From Corythucha ciliata (taxonomy: Eukaryota > Arthropoda > Insecta > Hemiptera > Tingidae), in the NCBI GenBank assembly GCA_038030265.1, contig CM075941.1, forward strand, positions 3,658,001-3,722,000: a DNA stretch of 64,000 nucleotides, in the 5' to 3' direction. Under the pieces are notes generated by a model, which saw only the letters and a list, made by a program, of their open reading frames with translations, made no database searches and was not told where the DNA came from. The translations under genes and the position numbers were made by a program. This document shows, piece after piece, positions 43,700 to 54,913 of the stretch; the stretch's first letter is position 1, and each line of letters starts with the position of its first letter.

Positions 43700-46602
43700 T
43701 CACTACAGCCTGCCACTAAAAATGGACCAGAAATTTCCTTACAAGCTTGTTCGCTACCAAAAATCTGCGCGGATTTACCGACAGCTGCGATATCGTATCC
43801 CATTTTCTCTAGATTTTCCAACTTACAACTGGCCGATCCCGAATTTTATTTGAAGCGTCCCATCGATTTTCTACTCGGTGCTGCTACATTTCCTGACATT
43901 TTAAGCCAAAATACTTCTTTAATCCCCGGGAAACCGGCTGCTCTCGAAACTGTTTTCGGTTGGATAATTCTGGGTTCTACCCCTTCTCCTTCTTGTGACG
44001 AAGAAGCACCTGTAGCTCTGCATATTCAAGGAGACCGACTCCACGCACAAGTAGAACGCTTCTGGAAAATAGAAGAAGTAGAAAATATCGTTCCTTCAGA
44101 AGAACCTGAGCACATAGAAGCGGAGCAACTTTTCGTCAATACTCACAGTCGCGCCCCCTCCGGGGCTTACATCGTACGCCTCCCATTTAAAGACTCCTTC
44201 TGAGCACTTCGGTGATAGCCGCACTACAGTCGTGAAACGGTGGTGCCAAGTCGAACGAAAATTACGGCATGACGAAACTAAACGCTTAGCTTATCATGAC
44301 TTCATGCAGAAATACATCGATCTCGGTCACATGCGACTCTCTGAAAAACCTGGTCTCTACATTATTCCGCATTTTGCTATCGAACGTGCGACTCCCCGAC
44401 CTCACCAATTCGAGTGGTGTTTGACGCCTCCTGTCCCGACGCTTCCGGTCTCTCTCTCAATGATCGATTGTTAGCTGGTCCACCACTAAAAAAAGATATT
44501 GGCGAAATTCTCACTCGTTTTCGCCTCCAACCGGTGTCGCTTTCGACGGATATAAAAATGATGTATAGGCATATATGGACTCATCCTGATGGTTTGACTT
44601 CATCGCCTTTCCAAGCTCAGCGGGTCCTTCAGCAATTGGTCAAAGATCATGGACTTGAATTTCCTCTCGCGTTGGAAGCTCTCTTAAAAACATGTTTCAT
44701 GGACGATGTTTGCGCAGCAGTTCGTTCAGAGAGCGCAGCGGTTCAGCTAAAACAGGAGCTTGATAGCCTCTTACACTTGGGTGGGTTCGAGCTGAGAAAA
44801 AGTGGGCGTCAAACTCTACAACTCTGCTTCAAGATATTCCACCGGAGCATCGCGCTGGCGTTCTTTCTCTTCATTCGGACGAGTCTAGGCCGATTCATAT
44901 TCTCGGGCTTGAATGGAATCCCAAAAAAGATATTTTCACCTACAAAATCTCACTCAATTACAACGCACGTACGAAACAGAGTGTACTCGCTCAAGTGGCT
45001 TCGATTTTCGACCCATTAGGGTGGGTGGCACCAGTGGTTTTCAAGGCGAAGGCCTTTCTGCAAGATTTGTGGGGCCGCCGGGCTCAAATGGGACACCCCT
45101 CTCCCTCAGCAACAGTTGCTACGGTGGGCGGAATTCGCCACGGAACTTAACCAATTAAGTGCATTGGAGATTCCTCGATTCTACGCTCCTCTGGATACAT
45201 TCCGTTTTCATCTAGTAGCGATGTGTGACGCCAGCCGACTGGGATTCGCCGCAGTACTGTATTTACGCTGTGAATTTAACGACTCACGTGAAGCCACAGT
45301 CCACCTTCTGAAAGCAAAAACCCAAAGTGGCTCCTCTAAAACACCAAACGATCCCTAGATTAGAGCTGAACGGCGCGTTGCTCTTGGCCAAATTAATGCA
45401 GTCACAAAATTATTTACTCGACAACTTGTCAATTCAGTCTACTACCTTATTCACAGACTCCCAAGTGGTCTTAGCGTGGTTGCGAACGCCCCCGCATCGT
45501 CTGAAAACGTATGTTGCCAATCGAGTGGTGCAAATTTTAGAGATGACGACTGTAAAGTAATGGCATTATATTCCTACATCGTATAACGCAGCCGATGTAG
45601 CTTCGCGAGGTTTATTACCTTCCCAAATAAAGACAAATAAGCTATGGTGGCACGGTCCTCAATTTTTGCAACAGTCTCCTAACACTTGGGGGAAAATACT
45701 TGACCGCTTTCGAGCCTCCCACAGATATTCCAGAACTAAACGCTCACGCACCGGTTTCACTGGCACTGACTACATTAGAGCAAAACGACTTCGTCTTGAA
45801 AATGATCGATGCTGTCTTCTCTCTCACTAAAATAAAACGTGTCCTGGCCTGGGTTCTCCGCTTCATCAAAAACGTAAAAACTCCAATTCACGAACGGCAA
45901 ACAGGTCGGTTGACGGGGACAGAATTGGAAAGGGCCATGGTAACCTGTATCCGGCACACCCAACGAAACTTCTTCGCAAATGATATGAACACTCTTCAAC
46001 GTAACGGACCACTTTCAACCAGATTTCGAACTCTTTCTCCTTATATCGACACGGACGCGGTGTTGAAAGTTGGTGGCCGTTTAAAAAACGCTGCGATTCC
46101 GGTTATAACGAAACACCCTATCCTCCTACCGGCTAAAGCTCCGTTGTCAGCCAGGATTTGTGACGACGCAAGCCGTAATACAGCGTAAATTTTGGATTCC
46201 ATCACTTCGCTCACTTGTTCGCCAACGTATTCACGGCTGTCTCATTTGCTACAAGCTCCGAGTTCGCCCCCAAAACCCATTAGAGGGAGATCTACCTGCG
46301 GATCGCGTCACTCCCAATCGAGTTTTCTTAAACACGGGTGTTGATTTGGCCGGTCCATTCCCCATAAAAGAGAGTAATCGCCGAAACGCCAGGATTGGGA
46401 AAGGTTACATGTGCATTTTTGTGTGCATGGTCGTTAAGGCCGTACACATTGAGCTCATTGGCGACTTGACTACGGCATCGTATCGAGGTGCACTTGACCG
46501 GTTCATAGCCCGTCGTGGGCTGTGCAGTAAAATCTATTGCGACCAGGGACGTAACTTTGTGGGTTGTTGCCAACTTGGACAACTGAAACGGATGTCATAG
46601 AC
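43700..46602 (+). pseudogene. BEL/Pao LTR retrotransposon pol (protease end, RT, RNase H, integrase)
   Basis: Pieces in order: aspartic protease end with LPKICADLPTA, RPIDFLLGAATFPDIL and VFGWIILGS (43715-44203); RT N-terminal HDFMQKYIDLGHM (44232-); VFDASCPDASGLSLNDRLLA and LSTDIKMMYRHIW, an internal deletion, then CFMDDVCAAV in place of YVDD (44414-44800); RNase H with MCDASRLGFAAVLYL, IPRLELNGALLLAKL and FTDSQVVLAWL (45220-45560); integrase zinc region LRSLVRQRIHGCLICYKLR; core GVDLAGPFPI and YCDQGRNFVG (46340-46560). Many shifts. The third catalytic region is displaced to 52515 by an inserted element. Confidence 0.88.
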
Positions 46603-46799
46603 TACGGGCCGTATTCATAAACGCCACTCAAATGCTACTTAACTTATGCTAAATTAAGTGTAAGTGAAGGGTGTTTTAAGTTAAGAACAGGTTTTCTATT
46701 CAGAAACGTCATTTCGTCTTTACTTACTTAAGTCTAAGTAAAGGGTAAGTTAAGGGTGAGTGTAGACGGAATCGTTCATACGAACGGGTCGAGCACTAG

Positions 46800-48367
46800 A
46801 AGTGTAGAAGTCTTCTCTCTTGTTATTATTTTACTATGCCGCGATGCACTTTCACCTAACGTTTCTCAAAGATCTCAAATCAACGCGAATTCCCTGTTGT
46901 TGCTGTTGAAGAATCAGTTTTTTTTAAAGGTAGAGACATCTGATTTTTAAGCCTCGAAAGTTTTCCGCCGCTAATTCGCGTTGTGGTTTGAGAAACGCCT
47001 AACTCTTTTTTCCTCTCTCTCTTCTGTCTTTACAGTTTTTGAAAGGCACGAAATTTCAATTTTTAGAAACATAATAACATTGTTTCTACTATTCCAGAGT
47101 CCGTGCTTCAAACCCGAATCAACGCATGATAATTCCGTAGCTGAAATATTCGTGAGTTAGTTCGGCGAAACTACGTACCTTGAAAATAGGAGTGCCTAAT
47201 TTACTGACCCAGAGTTATCTCTACTGACTAGATACTTAAAATGTTCAGTTTGCGCTGAAAATTGGCACGTAGCTTCCACATGGCCCAATCCACCTTGCCC
47301 AAAAATTTGAACCCGGCCAGTTGAGGGGAAACTCGGGAAATTCCGGACTATTGACAGAGGGTTTTATATACCAATATGAAAGATTTAGTCCTCTTCACGA
47401 ATTTCGTGAAGAGTTTGAGCAGAAAATTGACACACAATTTACCCTTGGTCAGTACAACTTGTCCTACATTTTGAACCCGGTCGGTTGAGGGAAACTCAGG
47501 AAATTCCGGAAAACCCTACTGATCGGATTGCTGTATTGTATTGACCGACGCGTCAATCGTGTGCCAATTTTCAGCACAATCCCAGCATTTTAAGACATTA
47601 TTGGTCAGTAGAAAAAACCCTCTGGTAAGTTAGTTAACAACAATAATTTGGTGCTGACGGGTGACCGGAGTAATTCCCCCTCCTAAAAAAAAAAGTGATT
47701 TCTCACGTGAAAGAACTGGTCCAGCAATAGTAACCTTGTTCGACCGCAAATTTCATATCACCCCCCCCCCCCCAGGAGTATGGTTGCATAGAATCCACCA
47801 GGCGCGTAGTACAGAGCCTGTGAACGGAACTGGGTCACAGCACTGTACAAGTTTGCACACCGAGACATTTTTCACGGTACAGCCTTGTGAAACAGAAAGA
47901 TGCTTTTCCAACTTGTGTCACGGAGAAATCATAAAAATGTATCCGTGCGTACAGGACTTACTATAACCAACTAATAAATTACTCTCATGTTGGTCCTGGC
48001 TCCTGGGAAGGCATTGGAAGGTTTTTGACACGATAAACCCAAAAAATCAGACGACGCGTTCAACTCCCCCCACCCCTTATCATTGACTTCTGGGCCATGT
48101 TTCCGAGGCCCAAGAATGCCCGCAAACGTGAGTCCGCCGGAGGAACCGATCTCAACAGGTCGCACTGGAGCCGAGAAAATCGAAAACAAAGAAAAATCTT
48201 ATTTTTTGGCCAATTTAAGGGGCGGAAACCGGTTGCATTGTCAATTATGCATTGACCGACGAACTCATAAACGACTTCCGGCTCAAATTGATTATTTCAG
48301 TGATGCCGGCGTTTATTTCCCCGCCAGTGGCTCGATTTCAGGGAACGCCTACGATGGCCACGCAATC
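46800..48367. other. Inside the Harbinger-like element, no gene recognised
   Basis: Unique-looking sequence. A loosely repeated pair of phrases (GAACCCGGnCnGTTGAGGG...AACTC at ~47310 and ~47480) occurs. A C-run lies at 47760. Confidence 0.4.
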
Positions 48368-48519
48368 GAAAGGCCCATTGGCGGATTTAAGGGGGGGCTA
48401 TAGGGACTTAGCCCCCCAGTTGGACGTATTAGCCCCCCCAAGATGTTTATTCTCAAGCCCCTGTTCCACAAACTGTCAAATTGACAGTTTTTAACTCCGA
48501 AAATGACAGTGTCTGTAGG

Positions 48520-49760
48520 GCGACATTGGCATGTTTAGAGGACGAAATTTACAGTTTCCGAGATAAATATGTCCATTAATTAAACCAGTACGAAATTTAT
48601 AGTTTTGAACGACGATATTGATAGTTTCTAGTACTAGTAGTAGTAGGATATTCGTTATGTTGGAGGAAATTGAGATTCCAAGTCAAAAATGTCCGTTCCT
48701 GAGGCAAAATTGACAGTATTGTAAGTCGAAATTGACAGTTTGAAATACGACAATCACAGTATTGAATGTTGAAATTGACAGTATCTAGGGTGAAATTGAC
48801 AGTTTATATGATGAAATTAGGAGTTTGAGGACGACGTTGATAGTTTTGACAACGAAATTTACAATTTCCTGGACAAAATAGACAGTTTCAGAAAGGAATT
48901 GACTGTTTCTCGAACAAATGCAAGTTGATAGTTTCCAGGACGAAATTGAAAGTTTTGAATGATTCTTGAACGAAATTGACAGTTTGTAGACGATCTTGGC
49001 AGTTTTAGGACGACACTGATAGGTTTCGTGACGAAAGCGACTGTTTTGGGGACGAAATTGACTGTTTAAAAGTCTAAATTGTTAGATTTGAACATTTACT
49101 TGATAGTTTATAGGGCGAAATTGACAGTTTTGAACGACGAAATTGATTTTTTCTAGTACTCGACTGTTTTCGGTGAAGGGACTTAGAAATCTTCAGTTTC
49201 CGGAATCCCTTGACACAGTTTCTAGGAAGACATTGGCAGATTCGAGGATTAAATTGACAGTTTGTGGGGCGAAATTGGCAGTTTTAGAATGATATCGGTA
49301 TAGTTTTGACGACGAAATTGACAGTTTTGAATGACGAAATTGACCTTCATAGGACAAAATTGACCGTGTTAGATCGATACTGATAGTTTCAACTAGAAAT
49401 GTACAGTCTCCAGGCCGAAATTGACACTTTTTGAGACAACATTGACAGTTATTTATGACAAAATAGACAGTTTCTCGGGTGAAATTGACAGTTCCCTGGC
49501 CGAAATTGACAGTTTACGGACGGAATCGTTTTGAGAGTTTTAACTGTTTCAGGTGAAGGGGTCCAAAAACCCCATGTTGTGAGCCCGAATGGTCCGCTAC
49601 TGAATCTCGAAATCAAGTTTTGTGATCTTCTGTTATGCAGGAGGAAATTGACAGATTCCAAGTCAAGAATGTCAGTTTCTGGGGTGAAATTGGAGTTTTT
49701 TAAAGAAGAAATTATCAGTTTTAAAGACGAAATTGACAGCTCGACCGAAACTGACAGTTG
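48520..49760. repeat. Degenerate array, ACGAAATTGACAGTTTn type
   Basis: Dozens of phrases like GACGAAATTGACAGTTT spaced ~20-35 bp with strong drift. First of three array types in the enclosing hAT-type element. Confidence 0.8.
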
Positions 49761-49829
49761 CCGAGGGAGGACTTAAGAAAATCCATACGGTCGTCTGAAA
49801 CCAGAATTCACGTCAGTGACTGAGTTTGC

Positions 49830-50690
49830 AATTTTTATTGCCTGACTAGTCGTTTTGGTGATAGTTAGGGTACCAATCGTCAGTTCAGGCATTTTTAAGA
49901 CACGAATGGTCAATTTGGCCATTATTGGAACGCGAGTGGTCGTTTTTAAGACGCAAATCTATCAGTATAGCCATTGTGGGGGAGGGGGGAGGCATGAATT
50001 GTCAATACGACCAGCAGCCCGTTTTAGGGCTAGTCCAGTCTGTTCTACCACTTTCAAGGGGCCAATTGTCGTTGTCCCTGACGCTTTCCAAAGAGCGCGA
50101 ATGACCAGTTTGACCATTTTTAGACCAAAACTTTGAAGATTGAAATTTTTAAGGCGTTTGGTTATTTCAGAGCACGAATCGTCAGTTCAGTCATTTTCAA
50201 TGGCCTGATGGCCTTTTTGGCAATTTTCCCGGTGCGAGTCGTCATTTTAGGCATTTCCAGGGGACGAAACGTCCGTAAAGTCAATTTTAGGGTTTGAATG
50301 GTTAGTTTAGCAATTTATAAGGCATGAATCGCTAGATTCGCAATTTTTCGAATGGTTCCAACGAGCAAAAATTTGTTTTTGGCGCAGTGAAATCCGTGAA
50401 ATTGCTTTTTTAGGTTCAACCAGCAGCAAGTCACATTAGGCATTTTAATGGCATGAATCGTCAGTTAAGCCATTTCCAAGACGCAAATTATTAGTTCTGC
50501 TATTTTTAGGGCACAAATCCTCTGCTGGTGGACAAGTCATCGTGGCTCAGTTTGTCCATTTTTGCGCTATGAATGGTAAGTTCGCCATTTCACTGGCACG
50601 AATTTGCACATTTAGCTATTTTTAGGGCGTGATTTACCAATCAAGCAATTTAATAGCCGGAGAGTCGGTAATCAGTTTCAAATAAAATCT
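49830..50690. repeat. Degenerate ~30 bp array, CACGAATCGTCAGTTnAGCCATTTTTAGG type
   Basis: Clear 30 bp rhythm of GGCACGAATCGTCAGTT and AGCCATTTTTAG phrases, each copy mutated differently. Confidence 0.8.
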
Positions 50691-50869
50691 AAAAGTTTAC
50701 CCAGTCCATGAGGTGCATGTAGCTAACGCGGGTGGGGTGGGGGGTCGGTGTGAATTGGGGGGGGGGCAGTGAATTGATAGCAAGCCATTTTTATTAGAGC
50801 GAAGTACACAATTTCATAAGCCTCTCCCTTGACTAAATCTTGGATCCGCGTCTGGACCCTGCGATATTT

Positions 50870-51240
50870 TGTTTTTAAAAATAGCCAGAGCCGTGAAATT
50901 TCTCTTTAAAATGAGCCAGTACGCTCATTTATCCTCTAAAAAGGTGTGAAATCCCGTTAAATTGGCTTGTCTTAAGGGAGCCAGCCCCATGAAATTGGTT
51001 TCTGACCTACGAAATCCGACAAATTTGGTCTCAAAAAGTGCAAAACCGGCAAATTTTGTTATTGAAGTAGCCAAAACCACGGAATTGGTTTTTGCGGTGT
51101 GTTCAATCCGTGATATTTGGACATCGAAAGTGTCTAATGAGCGGAATTGCATTCATGAAGAGTCAACCCGGTGCAAATTGGCTTTTTAGGGAGTCAATTC
51201 TGTGACATTGGCGTTTTGAGCGAGGAAAACCTTTGAAATT
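50870..51240. repeat. Degenerate array, GCCAAAACCGTGAAATTGGTTTTT type
   Basis: Phrases such as GCCCCATGAAATTGGTTTCTG, CCGACAAATTTGGTCTC and ACCACGGAATTGGTTTTTGC at ~30 bp. Runs into the right end of the hAT-type element. Confidence 0.7.
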
Positions 51241-51817
51241 CGTTCTGAGAGCAAAAATCCACAAAATTAGGAATTTGACTTGATCTGCGAGAGGTGGGGG
51301 GGGGGATCATGAGCTCAGGGCTAAGCCCCTCTAAACATTTTACATTAAATCCGCCCCTGGAAAGGCCTGCAAAGTTTAAGAAAGACCATCGGTGCATGAC
51401 GGTGGATCGCTAGCCAAATGGGTTGGCGTACACGGTACACATTCATTGAGAAGTGGCTTTTGAAAGAAAAGATGTATTCAGAAAATAAAATAATAAAATA
51501 AGTTTTTCTACCGAAGAAACAATCTCGCTGAGGTTTTTCACCGTACCATAACATTGTTGAACCGTAAGGGTCGGCACTACCAATGGTAAAAACGGCAGAC
51601 CATCGAAACCTCGACGTCAATTGCCCATCAGTAAATGAAACGAATGGATCGTCATCTCGGACGCAGATGTCTCTGATACGATAGGAGGAGGAAAAATAAA
51701 TAAAATAGTTCCCCTGAACAATACGTCACTCTGTCCATACCAATGATTTTGTACGTACCTACCTTTTTGGGACGTTTGTAAAAGCAATCCATTCAATTAA
51801 GTCATCAAAATTGTCGG

Positions 51818-52165
51818 AATTAATTGAAATTTAGACGACCCTTGTCTTGGGACTTTTCAAGGGATTACTCCCCCCTCACCGCACCACCCTAGTCACGCCT
51901 GTGAATTCGAGGGGGTGGGGAGGCTGAAAATAAAGAATTAAACTTTATTGAAGTTAAATACTTTCTCTTTTTACTTGTTTTGAGTTCCGAGAAAAAATTG
52001 CTCCCAAGGTGGGATTCGAACCCACGACCTCCTAGTCTCGCGCCAGGCGCTCTCCCACTGAGCTAGCCTGAGAGGAGTAATGTCTTGAAAAGTCCCAAGA
52101 CAAGGGTCGTCTAAATTTCAATTAATTAGTTAATTGCTGGGACATATAAAAAGAATAATAATAAT
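51818..52165. mobile_element. tRNA-related SINE with internal inverted repeat
   Basis: TTAATTGAAATTTAGACGAC through GGGACTTTTCAA at 51820-51860 is repeated inverted at 52085-52126. Between them lies an inverted tRNA-like region and the family tail shared with 29390-29815. An A-rich run (AAAAAGAATAATAAT) and a repeat of the left flank TTGTCGGAATTAAT as ATGTCGGAATCAAT (~52167) suggest a ~14 bp imperfect target duplication. Confidence 0.65.
52000..52074 (-). ncRNA. tRNA-like sequence within the SINE (not a functional tRNA)
   Basis: Minus strand has the A box TAGCTCAGTGGGAGAGC and B box GGTTCGAATCC with a plausible T arm. The 5' acceptor strand pairs only with wobble and a register shift, and the base before the anticodon is not T. 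It lies inside a repeated element, so it is a pol III promoter relic, not a tRNA gene. Confidence 0.7.
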
Positions 52166-52514
52166 GTCGGAATCAATAATTATTTTATCCTCCAAAGCGA
52201 TAACTAACAACTGTTCTCGATACGCTCGATAAGTTTAGTATAAGGGTGGTCGGGAGTACACTTAAAATTTTGAGGTCATTTTCTTCTTTTCAAGTCTGAG
52301 ATAAGGCTGGTTTCATTTAAGTGAGGTCTATGAATACACATTTCGCCCTAAGCGTTACTTAAGTAGGCCTCAAGTTCTACTCAACTTAAATCTTAAGGGG
52401 AGATAAAATATCACCTGGCTGAGCCCTAAGTGAAGTCTCTGAATGCAAAATCTTCATTTAAGTATAAGTTAAGGCTAAGTTCGGTTTGAGTGACGTTTAT
52501 GAATACGGCCCTAA

Positions 52515-52940
52515 CTCTCAACGAAAGGAATTGAGTACAGATTCAACCCTCCCGAATCGCCTTGGATGGGAGGACTGTGGGAAGCCGCTGTGAAGTCAGA
52601 CAAACATCATGTGATTCGCTATTTAACCAACCGCACGTTAACATACGAAGAAACTTCTACGCGGTGGTCAACTGAATATCTCCATACCTTAATCCAGCGT
52701 CAAAAATGGCAGGAGCGCACCAGACCGTTAAAGGTAGGAGAGCCGGTCTTCATACTTGGAGTGGACACCAAACCACTGGATTGGCCTCTCGGCAGGATTG
52801 TCGAATTATTTCCCGGTAAAGACAGAATAGTGCGTTCCGGTCGCGTAAAAACCAATCATGGTACGTACCATCGTCCTACAGCAAAGCTCATTCCGCTTCC
52901 TCCAACTCAAGACATGAATTCTAGCACATTTTCCAATTAA
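52515..52940 (+). pseudogene. BEL/Pao integrase end and C-terminal domain
   Basis: Continues the interrupted integrase: RFNPPESPWMGGLWEAAVKS carries the third catalytic Glu. After an internal deletion it reads RWSTEYLHTLIQRQKWQ and VGEPVFILG...WPLGRIVELFPGKDRIVR, the usual BEL C-terminal region. Ends with TAA at ~52940. Confidence 0.85.
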
Positions 52941-53074
52941 TACTTCTTCTTTCTTATATTTCGGCGCTCGCGAAATCGTTCGCATTATTTATATTATATA
53001 ATAATTTATTCTTACAATCACTTATTATCGTTGTTGTTATTTATAGTTTAATCTAGGCAAAATTAGTTAATTTT

Positions 53075-53084
53075 GGGAAGGCGG
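53075..53084 (+). other. Polypurine tract of the BEL element; 3' LTR starts at 53085
   Basis: GGGAAGGCGG followed by TGTTTACGAC is the usual plus-strand priming site followed by a TG-start LTR. The LTR end and a matching 5' LTR were not found. Confidence 0.5.
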
Positions 53085-53576
53085 TGTTTACGACTGTTCA
53101 ACGATATCAACGTAGCTACAGGTACGTGGACGATCTGTTCATTGCAATAAGCTCGAATTCTCTTTTCTAAACGTCCTCACGTCGCAATAACATAATCCCC
53201 AAACAGTTCCTGTTAATACTTGGCTCGGTATAGTTGTAGTTGCGCAACATCGACAAGAAGCGGTTCATCCCTGAGTACGAAAAGTAGAGAGTACCCACAC
53301 ACACCACTCGGAGTTCGGTGGGTAACGCATATAATGTGCCCACTAAAAGATGCCGTGCACAAAGGCCTGTTCACACACATCAGTGCTAGCCTGAAACTAT
53401 CCGCCTTGTCAAGGAAAAAATGACCGCCGCTTTCCCCTCAGGGTGTTCTTTAGCACTGCGCCTGATGGGAAACGAGTTTTGCGCTCAAGAAACGTGTTTC
53501 CTGTGGGCTCGCAACGAACACAAATTCGATGATTTGAAGAAAAAGCGTCACAAGTGGATCAGCACCGCGCACAAAC

Positions 53577-53815
53577 AAACACTGTTTGCGAACAATGCGC
53601 GGCGCGCGTGAGTGTTTCCACTGCACGCGCATCATGTTCTCAAACGTTTGCAAACACTGTTCGCGAACAATGCACGCTCAGTGGAAACAAGTATTTACAC
53701 GATTTAAGTGTTTGCGAACAATGCGCGGCGCGAATGATTGTTTCCACTGCAAGCGCATCATGTTGGCAAACGTTTGCAAACCCTGTTCGCGAACAATGCG
53801 CGTTCAGTGGACACT
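53577..53815. repeat. Two-copy tandem repeat, 126 bp period, GTTCGCGAAC palindromes
   Basis: GTTTGCGAACAATGCGCGGC occurs at 53584 and 53710 with matching downstream sequence (CGCATCATGTT.nCAAACGTTTGCAAAC). GTTCGCGAAC and AAACGTTTGC dyads recur. Confidence 0.75.
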
Positions 53816-54300
53816 CGGCTTTATAATGTGGTTATTGTCACCACGAGGAAAATGAGTATGCTGATCGAATCTTTCTGATTGGTTAATGCTGTGCACACGC
53901 AAGGGAACAATATTAACCAAATATTGATCGACAATGGAAGTATTATTTCAACATTGATCGGCAGGTGTTTAGCCGCTTTGGGAGTATTTTAGTTGAGCTT
54001 TAAAGGTGATCGCGTCTGCGGGGGGATTCCCTATCATCACTGTTGTGACTTCGCGCCAACACTTTGTGTATATATATGTAGATAGTTTTTACAGTTTTAA
54101 GAAAGTTTGCATTTAAGCATTTAGTATAAATTATAAATTACTTTATTTTTCAATATTGTCTTTAGTTTCCTCCATAATAAGAATAGCTAGATAATTTAAG
54201 CTAGCGCCCAATGCAACCATGTGTTCCCCCTTCCAATCCTACCCTATATTGTGGCGAGGTAAAAAGGCGCGGACGCTGATAACATCGCTTCTCCTCCATG
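53816..54300. other. No gene recognised; probable 5' leader of the second BEL
   Basis: AT-rich to ~54180, then GC-richer sequence leading into the gag region. LTR limits not defined. Confidence 0.4.
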
Positions 54301-54301
54301 C

Positions 54302-54566
54302 GTTGGCTAGTGAGTTTAGATGCATCACGTTTCCCTGTTTTTTGTTTGAAGTTATAGTAAGTCTGAGCGTTGGCTCGTCATTCTAGATAAGACCCCGAAA
54401 TTGTCGTTACGTCGTACTTCGAAAAATAGTCAGTAGACCGCTGCCGCCCTCTCGGAGGAGAACCTAGACGTCGCGTGGAGAACTCTACTCAAGGCATACG
54501 ACAACAAGAGGCTTATTGCCACTAAATATTGGAGGTCAATCACTGGTCACCCCCCCGTGGGAAAGT
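54302..54566. repeat. BEL leader/gag start, copy 1 of a direct repeat
   Basis: About 265 bp nearly identical to 57614-57883 (two substitutions and a different C-run length seen). The second half encodes gag (NLDVAWRTLLKAYDNKRLIA), so it is not an LTR. Confidence 0.85.
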
Positions 54567-54870
54567 CTTGAACGCTCTCGCAACTTGTCTCGAACGTAGT
54601 GACTAACGTGGACGCCCTAAAAGCGCTCGAATACCCGGTGGAGGGATGGAACCTGCCTTTAGTCGACACAATACTTTCCAAAGTCGACCCCACCACCCGG
54701 GAAATGTTCGAAAACTCCCTAGGCCTAAACGATCCGACGTACGAAGATCTCTTTTTCTTCCTTGAAAAGCGAGCAAGGAGTATCGAAGCATCCGTGGTGT
54801 ATGTTCCAAAATGCAGTCCCAAGGTTGTGCCCACCAGGGCTTCGGCGACAACAAGGAGCGTCTTTTTGGC
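54440..54870 (+). pseudogene. BEL/Pao gag N-terminal region
   Basis: ENLDVAWRTLLKAYDNKRLI, then after a stop and shift near 54566, DALKALEYPVEGWNLPLVD and LEKRARSIEAS. This is the DUF1759-type gag of BEL elements. Confidence 0.8.
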
Positions 54871-54913
54871 GTCTTCAAATACAGTCTGCCCCGTATGCTG
54901 AAGGGATCATGAG

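Larger units (their letters stand above)
48376..51359. mobile_element. Non-autonomous hAT-type element filled with 30 bp arrays, 8 bp TSD
   Basis: Ends CATTGGCGGATTTAA and, inverted, CAGGGGCGGATTTAA. Identical GAAAGGCC flanks both sides (48368-48375, 51360-51367). The 8 bp duplication and CAGGGGCGGAT-type end fit hAT. Almost all of the interior is three successive degenerate arrays; no coding sequence. Confidence 0.8.
46606..52511. mobile_element. 5.9 kb Harbinger-like element inserted in the BEL integrase
   Basis: Ends GGGCCGTATTCATAAACG and its inverse, with TAC (46603-46605) and TAA (52512-52514) as an imperfect 3 bp duplication. The BEL integrase reads up to one end and resumes after the other. 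Both subterminal regions are rich in CTTAAGT/ACTTAAG-type phrases. No transposase is recognised; cargo is a 3.0 kb hAT-type element and a SINE. The same ends are on the MITE at 3316-3453. Confidence 0.75.

Noticed and set aside
48376..51359. Regularly spaced ~30 bp repeats resembling a CRISPR array
   Set aside because: Repeat units are degenerate, there are no constant repeats with unique spacers, and the context is a eukaryotic hAT-type element.
52000..52074. A functional tRNA gene
   Set aside because: Acceptor strand pairing is poor, the anticodon loop lacks T33, and the sequence is part of a repeated SINE.
53554..53855. Two ~90-codon overlapping frames with internal repeats
   Set aside because: They only reflect the 126 bp tandem repeat read in two frames.
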